The notes beneath the pieces were generated by a model. That model was given only the letters and a program-made list of their open reading frames with translations. It was not told the origin of the DNA and did no database searches. DNA of 5,766 bases from Prosthecobacter sp. (GTDB taxonomy: Bacteria; Verrucomicrobiota; Verrucomicrobiia; Verrucomicrobiales; Verrucomicrobiaceae): positions 1 to 5,766 of the forward strand of contig JAIWOJ010000171.1 of assembly GCA_020216965.1 (NCBI GenBank). Direction: 5' to 3'. Positions within the stretch are counted from its first letter, which is position 1. Each line of letters begins with the position of its first letter. The position numbers and the translations under genes are program-made. This document shows positions 5,739 through 5,766 of this stretch, piece by piece.

Positions 5739-5766
5739 ACAGCACACAGCACACAGCACACAGCAC
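5734..5766. repeat. Heptanucleotide tandem repeat (AGCACAC)n, running off the right edge
   Basis: Four perfect copies of AGCACAC (5734-5740, 5741-5747, 5748-5754, 5755-5761) are followed by the first five bases of a fifth copy (5762-5766), and the array probably continues beyond the window. The reverse-strand unit is GTGTGCT. Because 7 is not a multiple of three, a copy-number change would shift any reading frame crossing it; in a non-coding setting it would instead change spacing between flanking elements. Confidence 0.93.

Noticed and set aside
5648..5766. Short + strand frame from ATG 5648 (MRANFSRSMH...) open to the window end, with the heptamer array read as a 7-residue repeat (STQHTAH)
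   Set aside because: Only 39 codons are visible, with no ribosome binding site and no family resemblance. The array could be coding and phase-variable if the frame continues, but the window cannot show this.
5734..5766. Start of a CRISPR array
   Set aside because: The units are 7 bp and directly adjacent, with no spacers of typical length, so this is a simple tandem repeat.

Overview
The window looks like a piece of a bacterial chromosome, probably from the Verrucomicrobiota (or the wider PVC group). That is an inference: it rests on the G+C-rich genes and on a very large secreted repeat protein of a style common in Verrucomicrobia and Planctomycetes. No rRNA or other direct taxonomic marker is present.

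Region 1 (1-2888, + strand) is the 3' part of a giant secreted or surface protein. Its reading frame is open at the left edge, so the start lies outside the window. The visible 961 residues form a mosaic: the last copy of a Calx-beta-like repeat, an unassigned beta-rich segment, two HYR/Ig-like modules, and a C-terminal half made of eight NxxGxxAF-like units that probably fold as a beta-propeller. A strong rho-independent terminator follows at 2923-2965.

Region 2 (2994-5124, - strand) holds two genes in the order tilS then xylF, 46 bp apart and convergent with region 1. tilS encodes tRNA(Ile)-lysidine synthetase, an essential tRNA-modifying enzyme. xylF encodes a D-xylose-binding protein of an ABC importer and keeps the sugar-pocket residues of its family. 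The importer's ATPase and permease (xylG, xylH) are not next to it in the window. The two genes are not functionally linked, so any shared transcript reflects proximity only.

Region 3 (5125-5766) has no intact gene. It contains a composite inverted repeat, a degenerate piece of an IS3-family transposase orfA, about 350 bp of A+T-rich DNA (roughly 40% G+C by hand count over 5401-5700, against about 70% in a sampled line of tilS), a short 13-bp tandem repeat, and a 7-bp tandem repeat that runs off the right edge. It reads as a decayed insertion site or genomic scar upstream of tilS. I see no convincing new multi-gene system. The most interesting items are the eight-unit propeller-like repeat, the transposase relic and the heptanucleotide repeat.
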